Positions 10,470 to 19,764 of a DNA stretch of 64,000 nucleotides are shown in pieces (the stretch's first letter is position 1; each line of letters opens with the position of its first letter). The DNA is from Luteimonas fraxinea (lineage in GTDB: Bacteria > Pseudomonadota > Gammaproteobacteria > Xanthomonadales > Xanthomonadaceae): the NCBI RefSeq assembly GCF_021233355.1, contig NZ_CP089507.1, positions 2,295,001 to 2,359,000 of the forward strand, in the 5' to 3' direction. Below the pieces are notes generated by a model, which was not told where the DNA came from, ran no database searches, and saw only the letters and a program-made list of their open reading frames with translations. The translations under genes and the position numbers were made by a program.

Positions 10470-10919
10470 TCAGCGCGCGCCGCGTCGACGTCCGCCGGCG
10501 GTCAGGCGTTTCTGGAAATCGGTTGCGATATCCGCCAGCGTCACCGCAGCCAGACGTGCGCGGAGCAGGGCTTCGGCGTCGGCCATCGCATCGCCGAGAT
10601 GGGCGTTGACGGCCTTCTCCACCAGACAGTCCGGGTCGTCGTTGGCCAGGCCGAACGCGAACGGTGCGGGCGATCCCAGCGCTTCGTGGATGTCGAGCAG
10701 GCTGATGTCGGCGAGCGGCGTCGCCAGCGACCAGCCGCCACCGTGGCCCTTTTCCGAGCGCACGTAGCCGTGGTCGCGCAGGCCCGCCATGGTTCTGCGC
10801 ACCACGACGGGATTGGTGCCCAGCATCGCCGCGATCTCGTCCGAGGTCGCGCGGCCGTCGGCCTCCGCCAGATGGATGAGGACGTGGAGCATGCGGCTGA
10901 GGCGGCTGTCGGGGCGCAT
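10470..10919 (-). CDS. Rrf2-family transcriptional regulator
   Basis: 149 aa from ATG 10919 (MRPDSRLSRMLHVLIHLAE); the frame extends upstream to 10970 but those residues do not belong to the family. Typical Rrf2 winged HTH: ATSDEIAAMLGTNPVVVRRTMAGL as helix-turn-helix (about residues 24-47), then the wing GYVRSEKGHGGGWSL. IscR/NsrR-type regulators carry three clustered cysteines. Here only one is visible (DPDC), so it probably binds no Fe-S cluster and resembles the YwnA-like group. Divergent from a thioredoxin-reductase-like gene at 11037, with inverted repeats between, so it likely controls that gene and itself. Confidence 0.9.
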   Translation of the reverse strand: MRPDSRLSRMLHVLIHLAEADGRATSDEIAAMLGTNPVVVRRTMAGLRDHGYVRSEKGHGGGWSLATPLADISLLDIHEALGSPAPFAFGLANDDPDCLVEKAVNAHLGDAMADAEALLRARLAAVTLADIATDFQKRLTAGGRRRGAR

Positions 10920-10962
10920 GGGGCAGGGCGTGTGACGGGCCGCCACGATACCCCAGTCACGT

Positions 10963-11008
10963 CTCGACACTTATCGAGTTGCATGATGTCGGTCGCCGGC
11001 GCATCATG
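10963..11008. promoter_or_regulatory. Putative operators between Rrf2 regulator and oxidoreductase
   Basis: Two inverted repeats lie in the 117-bp divergent spacer: CTCGA-N6-TCGAG (10963-10978) and CATGATG-N13-CATCATG (10982-11008). Rrf2-type regulators usually bind palindromes next to a divergent target, so these are candidate binding sites. Inference from position and symmetry only. Confidence 0.45.
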
Positions 11009-11036
11009 AAACAACTGAAGTGGCGTGAGGTGTGCA

Positions 11037-11942
11037 ATGCGATACGGCGCGGTGATCGTGGGTGGCGGCAACGCCGGGCTGTCGGCGGCGCAGGCCCTGG
11101 CGCGTGCGCGGCGCCGGGTGCTGGTCGTCGATGCGGGCCAGCCGCGCAACCGGTTCGCGGCTGCCGTGCACAACGTGTTCGGCCATGACGGCACGCCGCC
11201 GGCCACGCTGTTGGCGAACGGCCGCGCGGAGCTGCTGCGCTATCCAACGGCAACGGTCATCGCGGGCGAGGTCATCGAGGCGGTCGCGGATGCAGTCGGA
11301 TTCTCGCTCGCCCTGGCGGACGGTCAGACGGTGCAGACCCGTACGCTGATCCTGGCCGGCGGCGTATGCGACGTGTTGCCGCCGCTCGACGGTTTGCAGG
11401 CGCGGTGGGGCCGCAGCGTGCTGCATTGCCCGTACTGCCACGGCTTCGAGGTCGCCGGGCGTGCGCTCGGTGTCTTCGCCGGCGATGCGATGGGCCTGCA
11501 CCGCGCACGGATGCTGCCCGACTGGGGGCCGACGACCTGTTTCCTCGAAGACGGTTTCGAACCTGACGCCGACGACGCGCGCAAGCTCGCGAACCGTGGC
11601 GTGACGCTGGAACGCGTGCCGGTCGTCGAGCTGCTCGGTACTGCGCCGGCGCTGGACGGCGTGCGTCTGGCCGATGGCCGCAGCATCGCGATCGACGCAT
11701 TGTTCGTCGGCTCGCGTGTCGAACCGGTCGACGGTCTGGCCGACAGGCTCGGCTGCGCGCAGGACATCGGTCCGCTGGGTCCATATCTGCGCGTGGACGC
11801 GTTCAAGCAGACGAGCGTGCCCGGCGCGTTCGCGGCCGGCGATCTGAGCCAGCCGATGCACAGCGTGCCGCTGTCGGTGGCGTCGGGGTTGCTCGCGGGC
11901 GTCGGCGCACACCAGGCCTTGATCGCTGCAGACGCGGCCTGA
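11037..11942 (+). CDS. NAD(P)/FAD-dependent oxidoreductase, thioredoxin reductase-like
   Basis: 301 aa flavoprotein. FAD-binding GGGNAG is at residues 9-14, directly after the start, and a redox-active CPYC is at 131-134. Late FAD motif GAFAAGDLS (about 270-278). Length and order match the TrxB-like group found beside Rrf2 regulators rather than housekeeping TrxB; the natural electron acceptor is unknown. ATG 11037 is preferred because a GAGG-containing ribosome site (GTGAGGTGTGCA) precedes it and the Rossmann strand starts at once; a start at 11025 would add four residues. Probably controlled by the divergent Rrf2 regulator. Confidence 0.87.
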   Translation: MRYGAVIVGGGNAGLSAAQALARARRRVLVVDAGQPRNRFAAAVHNVFGHDGTPPATLLANGRAELLRYPTATVIAGEVIEAVADAVGFSLALADGQTVQTRTLILAGGVCDVLPPLDGLQARWGRSVLHCPYCHGFEVAGRALGVFAGDAMGLHRARMLPDWGPTTCFLEDGFEPDADDARKLANRGVTLERVPVVELLGTAPALDGVRLADGRSIAIDALFVGSRVEPVDGLADRLGCAQDIGPLGPYLRVDAFKQTSVPGAFAAGDLSQPMHSVPLSVASGLLAGVGAHQALIAADAA

Positions 11943-11988
11943 GCGCAGGTTTCATCGCGGGTTGCAGCGTCGCGTCGATACTCGAACG

Positions 11989-13008
11989 ATGCATCGCATC
12001 CTCGCCCTGTTGTTCGCTTCGCTGCTGATCGGCGGCATGAGCGCCACGCCCGCATCCGCGCAGACGCCCGAGGTCGCGCGCAGCACTGCGCTCGACGCCG
12101 TCCTCGACGACGCCAGCGCGATGACACCACTGCGCACGGTGCTGGTCGCGCGCGATGGCGCGTTGATCGCCGAGCGGGGCTACCGGGGCGCATCGACCAC
12201 GCGCCCGGCGAACATCAAGTCGGCGTCGAAGACGGTGATGTCGGCGCTGGTCGGCATCGCGATCGGACGCGGCCTGCTCGATGGTGTCGACCAGCCCGTC
12301 GCCCCGCTGCTGGCCGATCGCCTGCCACACGATCCCGATCCGCGTCTGGCCCAGGTCACCATCGGCCATCTGCTGTCGATGCAGGCCGGCCTGCAGTCCA
12401 CGTCGGGCCGTGGCTACGGGCGCTGGGTCGCGCAGCGCGACTGGGTGCGCGACGCACTCGCGCAGCCGTTCGTCGATACGCCGGGTGGCGGCATGATCTA
12501 TTCGACCGGCTCCACGCATCTGCTGTCGGCTGTGCTCGCCAGGGTCGGCGGCAAGCCGGTGCGCACGCTCGCGCGCGAGTGGCTGGGCCCGCAGGCCGGC
12601 TTCGCGATCGCGTCCTGGGATACCGATCCGCAGGGCCTGCATTTCGGCGGCAACCAGATGGCGATGACGCCGCGTTCGCTGCTGGCGTTCGGCGAGCTCT
12701 ACCGCAACCACGGTCGCGCCGCGTCGGGTGCGCAACTGATACCCGCGAGCTGGATCGCGCAGTCGTGGGTCACGCGCACGCGTTCGGTCTACACCGGCGA
12801 CGGCTATGGCTACGGCTGGTTCGCGCGCCGCATCGGCGGGCACGACGTGCGTTTCGCCTGGGGGCACGGCGGACAGATGCTCTACATCGTGCCGTCGCTG
12901 AACCTCACTGTCGCGATGACGTCCGACGAGACCACCGTCGCCGGCTCCGGCCACCTCGCGCAACTGCATGCGTTGCTGGGTCGGATCATCGAGAGTCAGA
13001 CGGTCTAG
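11989..13008 (+). CDS. Serine hydrolase (beta-lactamase/class C-like, NylB-type), exported
   Basis: 339 aa from ATG 11989 with a Sec signal peptide (MHRILALLFASLLIGG, cleavage near ASAQ). Penicillin-binding/beta-lactamase fold: the SxxK motif is SASK (about residue 78), the second motif is YST where many family members have YxN, and HGG near the C-terminus (WGHGGQ) replaces KTG. This pattern fits esterases and 6-aminohexanoate-dimer-hydrolase-like enzymes better than true beta-lactamases. Substrate unknown, periplasmic location inferred. Its 3' end overlaps that of the convergent KTSC-like gene by 4 bp. Confidence 0.85.
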   Translation: MHRILALLFASLLIGGMSATPASAQTPEVARSTALDAVLDDASAMTPLRTVLVARDGALIAERGYRGASTTRPANIKSASKTVMSALVGIAIGRGLLDGVDQPVAPLLADRLPHDPDPRLAQVTIGHLLSMQAGLQSTSGRGYGRWVAQRDWVRDALAQPFVDTPGGGMIYSTGSTHLLSAVLARVGGKPVRTLAREWLGPQAGFAIASWDTDPQGLHFGGNQMAMTPRSLLAFGELYRNHGRAASGAQLIPASWIAQSWVTRTRSVYTGDGYGYGWFARRIGGHDVRFAWGHGGQMLYIVPSLNLTVAMTSDETTVAGSGHLAQLHALLGRIIESQTV

Positions 13009-13313
13009 CGCCTGCGCTTCGTCGGCGCCGGCGCGTGGCGATGGTGCGTCGCCCATGCGGTGTGGTCGGCATGGCGCGCGGCGTAGCGCTCGCGCAGATG
13101 CCGGCTGATGCAGCTCGACAGACCGCGGCCTGCGCGCGCTGCGGCGCAGGCGGCTGTGAACAAACGCGGGCCGATGTTGTGCCGGCGGTAGTCATAGACC
13201 GCGCCGTCCACGAACTCGACCGACAGCGTGTCGCCGTTGATTGCCCATGCGCGTACGCCGCTGCCGCCGTGACGGTTGCCGTAGGGCTGAAGCCGGAATG
13301 CGGCGTTTGCCAT
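13005..13313 (-). CDS. KTSC-like domain protein, hypothetical
   Basis: 102 aa. Residues about 20-55 (VRAWAINGDTLSVEFVDGAV, then YDYRRHNIG) resemble the KTSC domain, in which a small beta-unit ends in VYxY. The remainder is Arg/His/Ala-rich and low-complexity. No signal peptide or membrane segment. The gene is convergent with the serine hydrolase and overlaps its stop codon by 4 bp. Function unknown. The domain match is by eye and moderate; the basic tail could partly reflect the strong GC bias. Confidence 0.6.
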   Translation of the reverse strand: MANAAFRLQPYGNRHGGSGVRAWAINGDTLSVEFVDGAVYDYRRHNIGPRLFTAACAAARAGRGLSSCISRHLRERYAARHADHTAWATHHRHAPAPTKRRR

Positions 13314-13346
13314 CGTGGCGCGCGAACGACACCGCCGCTGCGGCGA

Positions 13347-16154
13347 TCAGGCCGCGTTCTGGATCGCGGCGTTCGCCGATTCCACGCTCGCCGCGAGTTC
13401 GTGCTGGCGGAACGGTTTGCTGAGGATCGTCAGGCCCGGATCGAAGTCGGCCATGCTGGTGTAGCCGGAGACGATCACGATCGCGGTTTCAGGCAACCGT
13501 GCACGCACGGTGCGTGCGAGCTCGGCGCCGGTCATGCCGGGCATCAGGTGATCGGTGACCAGCACCGCGGGCGTCAGGCCGTCGTCGAGCGCGCGCAGCG
13601 CTTCCTCGGCCGAACTGGCCTCGACGATGCGATAGCCCATGTCCTCGAGCGCGTCGGAGGTGCACATGCGCACCGAATCCTCGTCGTCGACCACCAGTGC
13701 GGTGCCGCGGTTGTCCCCAGTGATGCTCACGGTCGTGTCCTCTTCTTCGGATGTGGCGCCGGGGTGCGAACCCACCGGCAGCCAGAGATGGATGGTGGTG
13801 CCGCTGCCGGGCGTACTGTCGATCGTCAGGCGGCCACCGAGCTGCGAGGCCAGGCCGTGCGCCATCGACAGGCCCAGGCCTGTGCCTTTGCCGATGCCCT
13901 TGGTCGAGAAGAACGGCTCGATCGCGCGCTGGCGCGTCTGTTCGTCCATGCCCACGCCGGTGTCGGCGACCGACACCACGACGTAGCGGCCCGGCGCGAT
14001 GCGCTCGTCATCGGACACGCGTGCATTGCGCGCGCCGAGCGTCAGCGTGCCGCCTTCGGGCATCGCATCGCAGGCGTTGACGCTGAGATTGAGGATCGCC
14101 ATTTCCAGCTGGTTCGGATCGGCCACCGCAGGCAGCAGATCGTCGGCGAGGTCGAGCACGAGGCGCACGCGCGGGCTGCTGGAACTGTCGACGAGTTCGG
14201 CCATGCCCGAGACCAGCGTCGCGACATCGATATCCAACGTCTGCAGCGGCTGCCGGCGCGCGAACGACAGCAGACGCTGCACCAGCGTGGCGGCGCGATC
14301 GGCGGACTGGCGCGCGACGCCGAGCATGCGCACGCGGCGTTCGGGACGCGCGTCGGGATCCGAGGCGAGATCGAGCGCGGTGACGATCGGGGTCAGCAGA
14401 TTGTTGAAGTCGTGGGCGACGCCGCCGGTGAGCTGGCCGATCGCTTCGAGCTTCTGCGACTGGCGCAGCGCGTCCTCTGCATTGCGCCGGTCGGTCGTGT
14501 CGATCGCTTCGGGCACCACGGCGATGATGCGACCGTCTTCGCGGATCGGACGCAGCGACAGATCGTGGCTGCGCCGTCCCTTGGGCAGGTCAAGCTGGAT
14601 CTCGTCGCGGACGGTTTCGCCAGTGGCTGCGCGGTCGAACATCGCGCGGATCCGCGCCGGCATGCCGGGCGTGCCGCTGAACCACGGCGTGTCCCACAGG
14701 TAGACGCCGATCAGTTCGTCGAAGCCGGCGCCGACGGCGTCGAGCACCGGGCGGTTGGCATCGGTGACGATCCCGTCGGGCGTGCACATGCCCTGCAACT
14801 GGTAACTCGTCTCGAACAGCGTGCGCAGCTGCGCCTGCGAGCGCGCGAGCGCGTCGGCGGCCGCATTGATGTCGGTGACGTCGCGCGCGCTGCAGTAGTA
14901 GCGCCCGCCCTCGGGCGTCGCCACCCACGACAGCGTGCGCAGACCGCCCGTACGCGTACGCCAGCGGTTCTCGAAGCGCAGCACCGGTTTGCCGGCGCGC
15001 AAGGTGTCGAGCACGGACTGCGTCACCACGTGATCGTCGGGACTGACGTGGTCCATCCAGCGATGGCCCACGAGCGAATCGACCGGCCAGCCCAGCAACT
15101 GCTCCCAGGCCGGGTTGACGGTTTCGATGATGCCGTCGGGATCCACGACGGCGAGCAGATCGGGCGTGACCTGCCAGGTCAGCGAGCGCTCGCGTGCGCG
15201 TTCGATGACCTGCCGTTCCAGATCGCTGTTGAGACTGCGCAGCTCGGCCTCGCGGGACTGCAAGGCGACATCCGACAGATGCCGCGCGGTCACGTCGACG
15301 CCCTGCACGAAGATGCCGACGACGTCCTGGCCGTCGTTGATCGGCTGGAACACGAAATCGACGTAGCGCTCGGCCGAGGCCGCGCCGGGCGTGGTCTGCA
15401 CGATGTACTGCGCGCTGTCGGCCGAGAACGCCTGTCCGCTGCTGTAGACCTGGTCGAGGAGCGTGAGATAGCCCTGGCGCACCGCGTCGGGTAGCGCATC
15501 CGCCACGCGCTTGCCCAGCACGTCGCCACGGTCGCCGATCAACGTCTTGTACGCCGGATTGACGTAGGCGAACACGTGTTCGGGGCCGGTCAGCATCGCC
15601 ATGAATGTGGGCGCCTGGTCGAACATGCGACCCAGCTGCGCCACATCGGCCTGCAGCCGGCGCTCGGTCTTCACCTTGCGGGTCACGTCCGTGGTGATGT
15701 TGAGCAGGCCGACGATGCGGTCGTGCTCATCGCGCAGGGGCGAGTACGAAAAGGTCCAGTAGGTCTCTTCGGGAAACCCGTTGCGCTGCATCGTCAACGG
15801 CATGTCTTCGTGCAGCGTCGGCCTGCCATCGAACACGCTGTCGACGAGGGGGCGGATGTCGTCCCAGACGTCGGACCAGATGGTCTGCAGCGGCTGCCCC
15901 AGCGCCTGCGATTCCTTGGCACCCAGATGCGGCGCGTAGGCATCGTTGTAGAAGAGCGTCAGCTCCGGGCCCCAGCACAGGCACATCGCGAAGCGCGAGT
16001 CGAGCATCAGACCCAGCGAGGTGCGCAGCGACTGCGGCCAGTTTCCGATCGGGCCGAGCGGCGTGGTCGACCAGTCGTACGCTGCGATGCGCCGCGCCAT
16101 GGCGCTCGATCCGGACAGAAATTCGAGCTGGTCGGGGCGCGCGAGGGACGTCAC
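13347..16154 (-). CDS. Multi-PAS hybrid sensor histidine kinase with C-terminal receiver
   Basis: 935 aa from the GTG at 16154 ([15 protein letters not shown]); the frame runs open further upstream, but only as a shadow of the DUF72 gene. Order: N-terminal PAS-like module ([20 protein letters not shown], about 25-150), three or four PAS domains (about 160-540), HisKA with H581 in [10 protein letters not shown], HATPase with the G-box [11 protein letters not shown] (about 765), and a receiver domain with phospho-acceptor D868 (VTDHLMPG). No transmembrane segments, so cytosolic. Likely a light, redox or small-ligand sensor; I see no LOV cysteine signature. The fused receiver implies a phosphorelay, but no separate output regulator is adjacent. 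Follows DUF72 by 67 bp on the same strand. Confidence 0.92.
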   Translation of the reverse strand: MTSLARPDQLEFLSGSSAMARRIAAYDWSTTPLGPIGNWPQSLRTSLGLMLDSRFAMCLCWGPELTLFYNDAYAPHLGAKESQALGQPLQTIWSDVWDDIRPLVDSVFDGRPTLHEDMPLTMQRNGFPEETYWTFSYSPLRDEHDRIVGLLNITTDVTRKVKTERRLQADVAQLGRMFDQAPTFMAMLTGPEHVFAYVNPAYKTLIGDRGDVLGKRVADALPDAVRQGYLTLLDQVYSSGQAFSADSAQYIVQTTPGAASAERYVDFVFQPINDGQDVVGIFVQGVDVTARHLSDVALQSREAELRSLNSDLERQVIERARERSLTWQVTPDLLAVVDPDGIIETVNPAWEQLLGWPVDSLVGHRWMDHVSPDDHVVTQSVLDTLRAGKPVLRFENRWRTRTGGLRTLSWVATPEGGRYYCSARDVTDINAAADALARSQAQLRTLFETSYQLQGMCTPDGIVTDANRPVLDAVGAGFDELIGVYLWDTPWFSGTPGMPARIRAMFDRAATGETVRDEIQLDLPKGRRSHDLSLRPIREDGRIIAVVPEAIDTTDRRNAEDALRQSQKLEAIGQLTGGVAHDFNNLLTPIVTALDLASDPDARPERRVRMLGVARQSADRAATLVQRLLSFARRQPLQTLDIDVATLVSGMAELVDSSSSPRVRLVLDLADDLLPAVADPNQLEMAILNLSVNACDAMPEGGTLTLGARNARVSDDERIAPGRYVVVSVADTGVGMDEQTRQRAIEPFFSTKGIGKGTGLGLSMAHGLASQLGGRLTIDSTPGSGTTIHLWLPVGSHPGATSEEEDTTVSITGDNRGTALVVDDEDSVRMCTSDALEDMGYRIVEASSAEEALRALDDGLTPAVLVTDHLMPGMTGAELARTVRARLPETAIVIVSGYTSMADFDPGLTILSKPFRQHELAASVESANAAIQNAA

Positions 16155-16221
16155 GAAGGGCGCGGACAGTTTGAGGACGGCGCATCCTGCCACAGGGTGT
16201 CGTGGTGACGTGATGAGGACA

Positions 16222-16932
16222 TCAACCCAGACGCGCCTGCAGTGCGGCGGCGTTCGGAATCGCGTGTCCGACGGCGGTGTTGTCGAACACCACCCAGGCA
16301 TCGGCCGGGCCGGCCCGTACTGCGGTTGCGATCGCGTCGAGCGCGTCGGCGTCGTAGTCGCTGTAGTAGATCTTCGGCCGGCCGTGCCAACGCCAATAGC
16401 CGAATCGCGCGCTGCCGCCCGGCTGTGCGTCGCCACCGTGGCGGGCGGGATCGGCCGCCACGCGGGCGACGTGATGGCGCGCGAGCAGGGCATCGGGCTG
16501 CGGCATGAGCCAGCTGGCGTGTCGCGCCTCGCAGGCCACGCGACCAGGCCAGCGCCGCGCCAGCATCGCGAAGAACGTGGCCGCGGTGCGGGCATCGAAG
16601 GCCAGACTCGGCGGCAGCTGCACCAGCACGCAGTCCAGTTTGTCGCCGAGGCCGCTTGCCGCTTCGAGGAACGCATCGAGCGCGGCGCCGCAACCGGCCA
16701 GCCGCGCGTCGTGGGTGATCGTTTTCGGCAGCTTGATCGAGAAGCGGAAGCCGGCGGGCACGCTCTCGGCCCAGCGGGCGTAGGTCGTGGCGCGATGCGG
16801 CTTGTAGAAGGACGAGTTGATCTCCACCGCGTCGAAACGCGTGGCATAGCGGGCCAGCATGCTGCCGCCGGCGCCGAACAGCGCCGCGTCGCGCGACGCG
16901 ATCGACCAGCCTGCGCAGCCGATGCGGATCAC
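16222..16932 (-). CDS. DUF72 family protein (YecE-like)
   Basis: 236 aa TIM-barrel-like DUF72 protein. Starts MIRIGCAGWSIASRD, with the family motif FDAVEINSSFYKPHR (about 33-47), then FSIKLPKTITHD and a C-terminal YYSDYDADALDA and VVFDNTAVGHAIPNA. Molecular function is not established; a nucleic-acid-related role is sometimes suggested. Its ATG overlaps the stop of the upstream flavodoxin-like gene as ATGA (16929-16932), so the two are almost certainly translated from one transcript. Confidence 0.88.
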   Translation of the reverse strand: MIRIGCAGWSIASRDAALFGAGGSMLARYATRFDAVEINSSFYKPHRATTYARWAESVPAGFRFSIKLPKTITHDARLAGCGAALDAFLEAASGLGDKLDCVLVQLPPSLAFDARTAATFFAMLARRWPGRVACEARHASWLMPQPDALLARHHVARVAADPARHGGDAQPGGSARFGYWRWHGRPKIYYSDYDADALDAIATAVRAGPADAWVVFDNTAVGHAIPNAAALQARLG

Positions 16933-17549
16933 CCGTCGCCGCGCTTCGGCTTCGGATACGGCTGGGCCTGCAGCACTCGGGCGAGATGCACCGCGTTCGA
17001 GGCGATCGTGGCGATGGTCTCGGCGACCTTGTCAGGCGTCTGCTTCAGATCCTTGTAGTCGACCGAACCCATCGCCTCGCCGACCCAGTACGGCGGGCTG
17101 CCACCGGGGATCGTGAAGCCGACATCGGTGAGGCCCTGGTAGAGCTGCGCGCAGACGTGGTGGGCACCGTCCTCGTTGCCGACCACCGTGGCGACCGCGA
17201 CCTTGCCGAAGGTCGGATACACGCCGTCGTCGTCGATCTCGCCGAGCACCGCGTCGAGCCGTTCCAGCACGCGCTGGGCGATGCTCGAGGGGTGGCCCAT
17301 CCAGATCGGGGTCGCCACGACCAGGATCTCCGCGTCCATGATCCGCTTGCGCAGCTCGGGCCACTGGTCGCCATCGCCTTCGTCGGCGCTCACGCCCGGC
17401 TTGACGTCGTAGTCGGCGACGCGCGCGCTGCCGGTCTTGGCGCCATGGCCGGCGATCGCCTCGAGCAACTCGTCGAGAAGCTTCTGTGTGGACGACGGCG
17501 CGTCGCCGGATTTGAGGGTGCAATTCAGGCCGAACGCGGTGATGGACAT
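16929..17549 (-). CDS. Flavodoxin family / NADPH-dependent FMN reductase-like protein
   Basis: 206 aa from ATG 17549 (MSITAFGLNCTLKSGD). The flavodoxin-like fold has the FMN phosphate-binding segment near SGDAPSSTQKLL (about 14-25) and ATPIWMGHPSSIAQRVLE (about 81-98), typical of NAD(P)H-dependent FMN reductases and NQO-like proteins. It probably carries out two-electron reduction of quinones or other acceptors in the cytosol. First gene of a minus-strand run with DUF72 (4-bp overlap) and perhaps the PAS kinase. Diverges from the MFS transporter at 17736. Confidence 0.85.
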   Translation of the reverse strand: MSITAFGLNCTLKSGDAPSSTQKLLDELLEAIAGHGAKTGSARVADYDVKPGVSADEGDGDQWPELRKRIMDAEILVVATPIWMGHPSSIAQRVLERLDAVLGEIDDDGVYPTFGKVAVATVVGNEDGAHHVCAQLYQGLTDVGFTIPGGSPPYWVGEAMGSVDYKDLKQTPDKVAETIATIASNAVHLARVLQAQPYPKPKRGDG

Positions 17550-17735
17550 GCGCGGACTCGCAACGGACAGGGGACGTGGACTGTCCAAGGCGCGGCGTCC
17601 AGCCGCTGTCATCGCGTCGCGTTCAGGCCTGCGTCGCTGAACCGTCGGTGCCATTGCAACGCTGTGGTCGACGCGTGCCGGTGACGGCGATGCTGCGATG
17701 CACAATAATTGACTGTCCTGTTCCGGAGACCGGCC

Positions 17736-18938
17736 ATGGCCACCGCACCGGCGCTTCCCGATCGCCGCACCCGCACTTTGATCCTGTTCGCGCTGGCGAT
17801 GGGCGGTTTCGCGATCGGCACCAGCGAATTCGCGATGATGGGGCTGATGCCGAACCTGACGCGCGGCTTCGGTGTCGACGAGCCCGCGGTCGGCCATCTG
17901 ATCAGCAGCTACGCGATCGGCGTCGTCGTCGGCGCACCGCTGCTCGCGATCCTCGGTGCGCGTCTGCCGCGCCGTCGCCTGCTGCTGGCGCTGATGGGGT
18001 TCTATGCGCTCGGCAATCTGGCCAGCGCGCTGGCGCCGAACTACGCGACGATGCTGGTCGCGCGCTTCGTCGCCGGCCTGCCGCATGGCGCGTACTTCGG
18101 CGTGGCGATGCTCGTGGCCGCGTCGATCAGTCCGCCTGCGCAACGCGGCGCCGCGGTCAGTCGCGTGCTGCTGGGCCTGTCGATCGCGATCCTCGTCGGC
18201 AATCCGCTGGCGACCTGGCTCGGCCAGCAGTTGAGCTGGCGCTGGACGTTCGCGCTGGTGTCGGTGCTGTCGGTGCTGACCGTGGTGCTGGTCGCGCGCT
18301 TCCTCGCGCCCGATCCCGCCGAGCCGGCGCAGACGCCGATGCGCGAACTGCGCGCGTTCAACACCTCGCAGGTCTGGTACGCGCTGCTGATCGGCGCGGT
18401 CGGCTTCGCCGGCATGTTCTGCGTCTTCAGTTACCTCGCGCCGACGCTGATCAACGTAACGCGTGTGGCCGAGTCGTGGATTCCGGTGGCATTGGCGGCC
18501 TTCGGTGTCGGCGCGATCCTCGGCAACATCGCCGGTGGCTGGCTGGTGGATCGCCTGCAGTTCCGTGCGGTGCCGGTGATCCTCGGCTGGTCGCTGCTGG
18601 TGCTGCTGCTGTTCCCGCTCGCGACCGCCGCGCCCTGGTCGATCCTGCCAGCGATCGTCGCAGTCGGCACGATGGGCGCGCTCGCGCCGGTGTTGCAGAC
18701 GCGGCTCATGGATGTCGCCGGCGAAGCGCAGACACTCGCCGCTGCGTCCAACCACGCGGCGTTCAATACCGCGAACGCGCTCGGGCCATGGCTCGGCGGC
18801 ATCGCGATCAGCGCCGGACTGGGCTGGACCTCGACCGGTTACGTCGGCGCCGCCACCGCGGCCGCGGGTCTGCTGATCTACGCCTGGGCACGGCGCGCCG
18901 AACGTCGTCGCCAGCCCGACGCGCCCTCGACCTGCTGA
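17736..18938 (+). CDS. MFS transporter, DHA1 family (AraJ/YdhP-like efflux)
   Basis: 400 aa, 12 predicted membrane segments. The opening FALAMGGFAIGTSEFAMMGL is characteristic of the AraJ/PbuE/YdhP subgroup, and the loop 2-3 motif is ARLPRRRLLL. ATG 17736 is preceded by CCGGAG at a good distance; an earlier ATG at 17709 would add nine residues without a ribosome site. Substrate unknown: related proteins export sugars, purines, drugs or chloramphenicol. Inner membrane. The divergent flavodoxin gene lies about 185 bp upstream. Confidence 0.9.
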   Translation: MATAPALPDRRTRTLILFALAMGGFAIGTSEFAMMGLMPNLTRGFGVDEPAVGHLISSYAIGVVVGAPLLAILGARLPRRRLLLALMGFYALGNLASALAPNYATMLVARFVAGLPHGAYFGVAMLVAASISPPAQRGAAVSRVLLGLSIAILVGNPLATWLGQQLSWRWTFALVSVLSVLTVVLVARFLAPDPAEPAQTPMRELRAFNTSQVWYALLIGAVGFAGMFCVFSYLAPTLINVTRVAESWIPVALAAFGVGAILGNIAGGWLVDRLQFRAVPVILGWSLLVLLLFPLATAAPWSILPAIVAVGTMGALAPVLQTRLMDVAGEAQTLAAASNHAAFNTANALGPWLGGIAISAGLGWTSTGYVGAATAAAGLLIYAWARRAERRRQPDAPSTC

Positions 18939-19016
18939 CGCAGCGGCGCGTCGCCTTCACGTCCGTCGCCCGCCGCGCTGCCGACACTGCGCGCTGATTC
19001 CTGACGGGAGTGCGAC

Positions 19017-19736
19017 ATGGCAACGCGAAGCAGCAAGGGCGCGAAAGACGCGCAGACGATCGCGAAACTGATCGAGGACATCGACATCACGATGTTCACC
19101 ACCGTGGGTCCGGGCGGCTATCTGGTCAGCCGGCCGCTGTCGACGCAGAAGGCGCAGTTCGACGGTGAGCGCGTGTGGTTCTTCGTCGCCTCCGACAGCC
19201 CGAAAGTCGCCGAGATCGCGCGCAATTCGAAGGTCAACCTGGCGTACGCGTCCAAGGGTCGCAACACCTACGTGTCGATCACCGGCGATGCCTACGTCAA
19301 CGAGGATCCGGCGAAGATCGAAGCGTTCTGGAACGATGCGCTCAAGGCCTACTTCCCGCGCGGCGTCAACGACCCGAAGCTGACCCTGATCGAAGTGCAG
19401 GCGCATACCGCCGAGTACTGGGACGGCCCGGGTTCGCTGATCGGCAAGGCCATCGCATTCGCCGTCGCGCGCGTGACCAAGCGCGAGGAAGTGATGGGCG
19501 AGAACCGCATCGTCAATCTGCGCGGCCCGAACAAGACCTCGAAGCTGCCGCCGTCGCACGCCGATGCCCGTGGCGGTGCCAGGAAGGCCGCGAAGAAGAC
19601 CACGAAGAAGGTGGCCAGCAAGACCGCCACGCCGAAGCCGGCTGCGAAGCAGGCGACGGCGGCGAAGAAGGCCGCGACCCAGCGCACCGCCAAGACTGGC
19701 AAGCGCGCGGTGAAGAAGACCGCCGCGCGAAGCTGA
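19017..19736 (+). CDS. Pyridoxamine-5'-phosphate-oxidase-like FMN-binding stress protein with histone H1-like tail
   Basis: 239 aa in two parts. Residues about 10-160 form a split-barrel flavin-binding domain (FTTVGPGGYLVSRPLSTQ, VWFFVASDSPKVAEI, YVSITGDAYV) like general stress protein 26. Residues about 183-239 are almost entirely Lys/Ala/Thr (ARKAAKKTTKKVASKT, ending GKRAVKKTAARS), resembling bacterial histone H1-like tails and probably binding nucleic acid. Start supported by GACGGGAG just upstream. Followed by a strong hairpin (19765-19794). The flavin domain is confident; DNA binding by the tail is inferred from composition. Confidence 0.85.
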   Translation: MATRSSKGAKDAQTIAKLIEDIDITMFTTVGPGGYLVSRPLSTQKAQFDGERVWFFVASDSPKVAEIARNSKVNLAYASKGRNTYVSITGDAYVNEDPAKIEAFWNDALKAYFPRGVNDPKLTLIEVQAHTAEYWDGPGSLIGKAIAFAVARVTKREEVMGENRIVNLRGPNKTSKLPPSHADARGGARKAAKKTTKKVASKTATPKPAAKQATAAKKAATQRTAKTGKRAVKKTAARS

Positions 19737-19764
19737 GTCGCAGGCCCGCGCCGATCGCGATCCG

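Noticed and set aside
12579-15494. 971-codon plus-strand frame across the serine hydrolase end and the sensor kinase
   Set aside because: It runs antisense to the kinase, whose PAS, HisKA and HATPase motifs are unambiguous. Long antisense frames arise from GC-rich third positions.
16155-16847. N-terminal extension of the kinase frame up to 16847
   Set aside because: It reads the DUF72 gene in another frame and gives Pro/Arg/Ser-rich nonsense; kinase homology starts only after 16154.
19560-19735. Lys/Ala repeat tail as a DNA tandem repeat or recent slippage tract
   Set aside because: Codons vary between units and no exact period exists, so it is low-complexity protein sequence, not a DNA repeat array.
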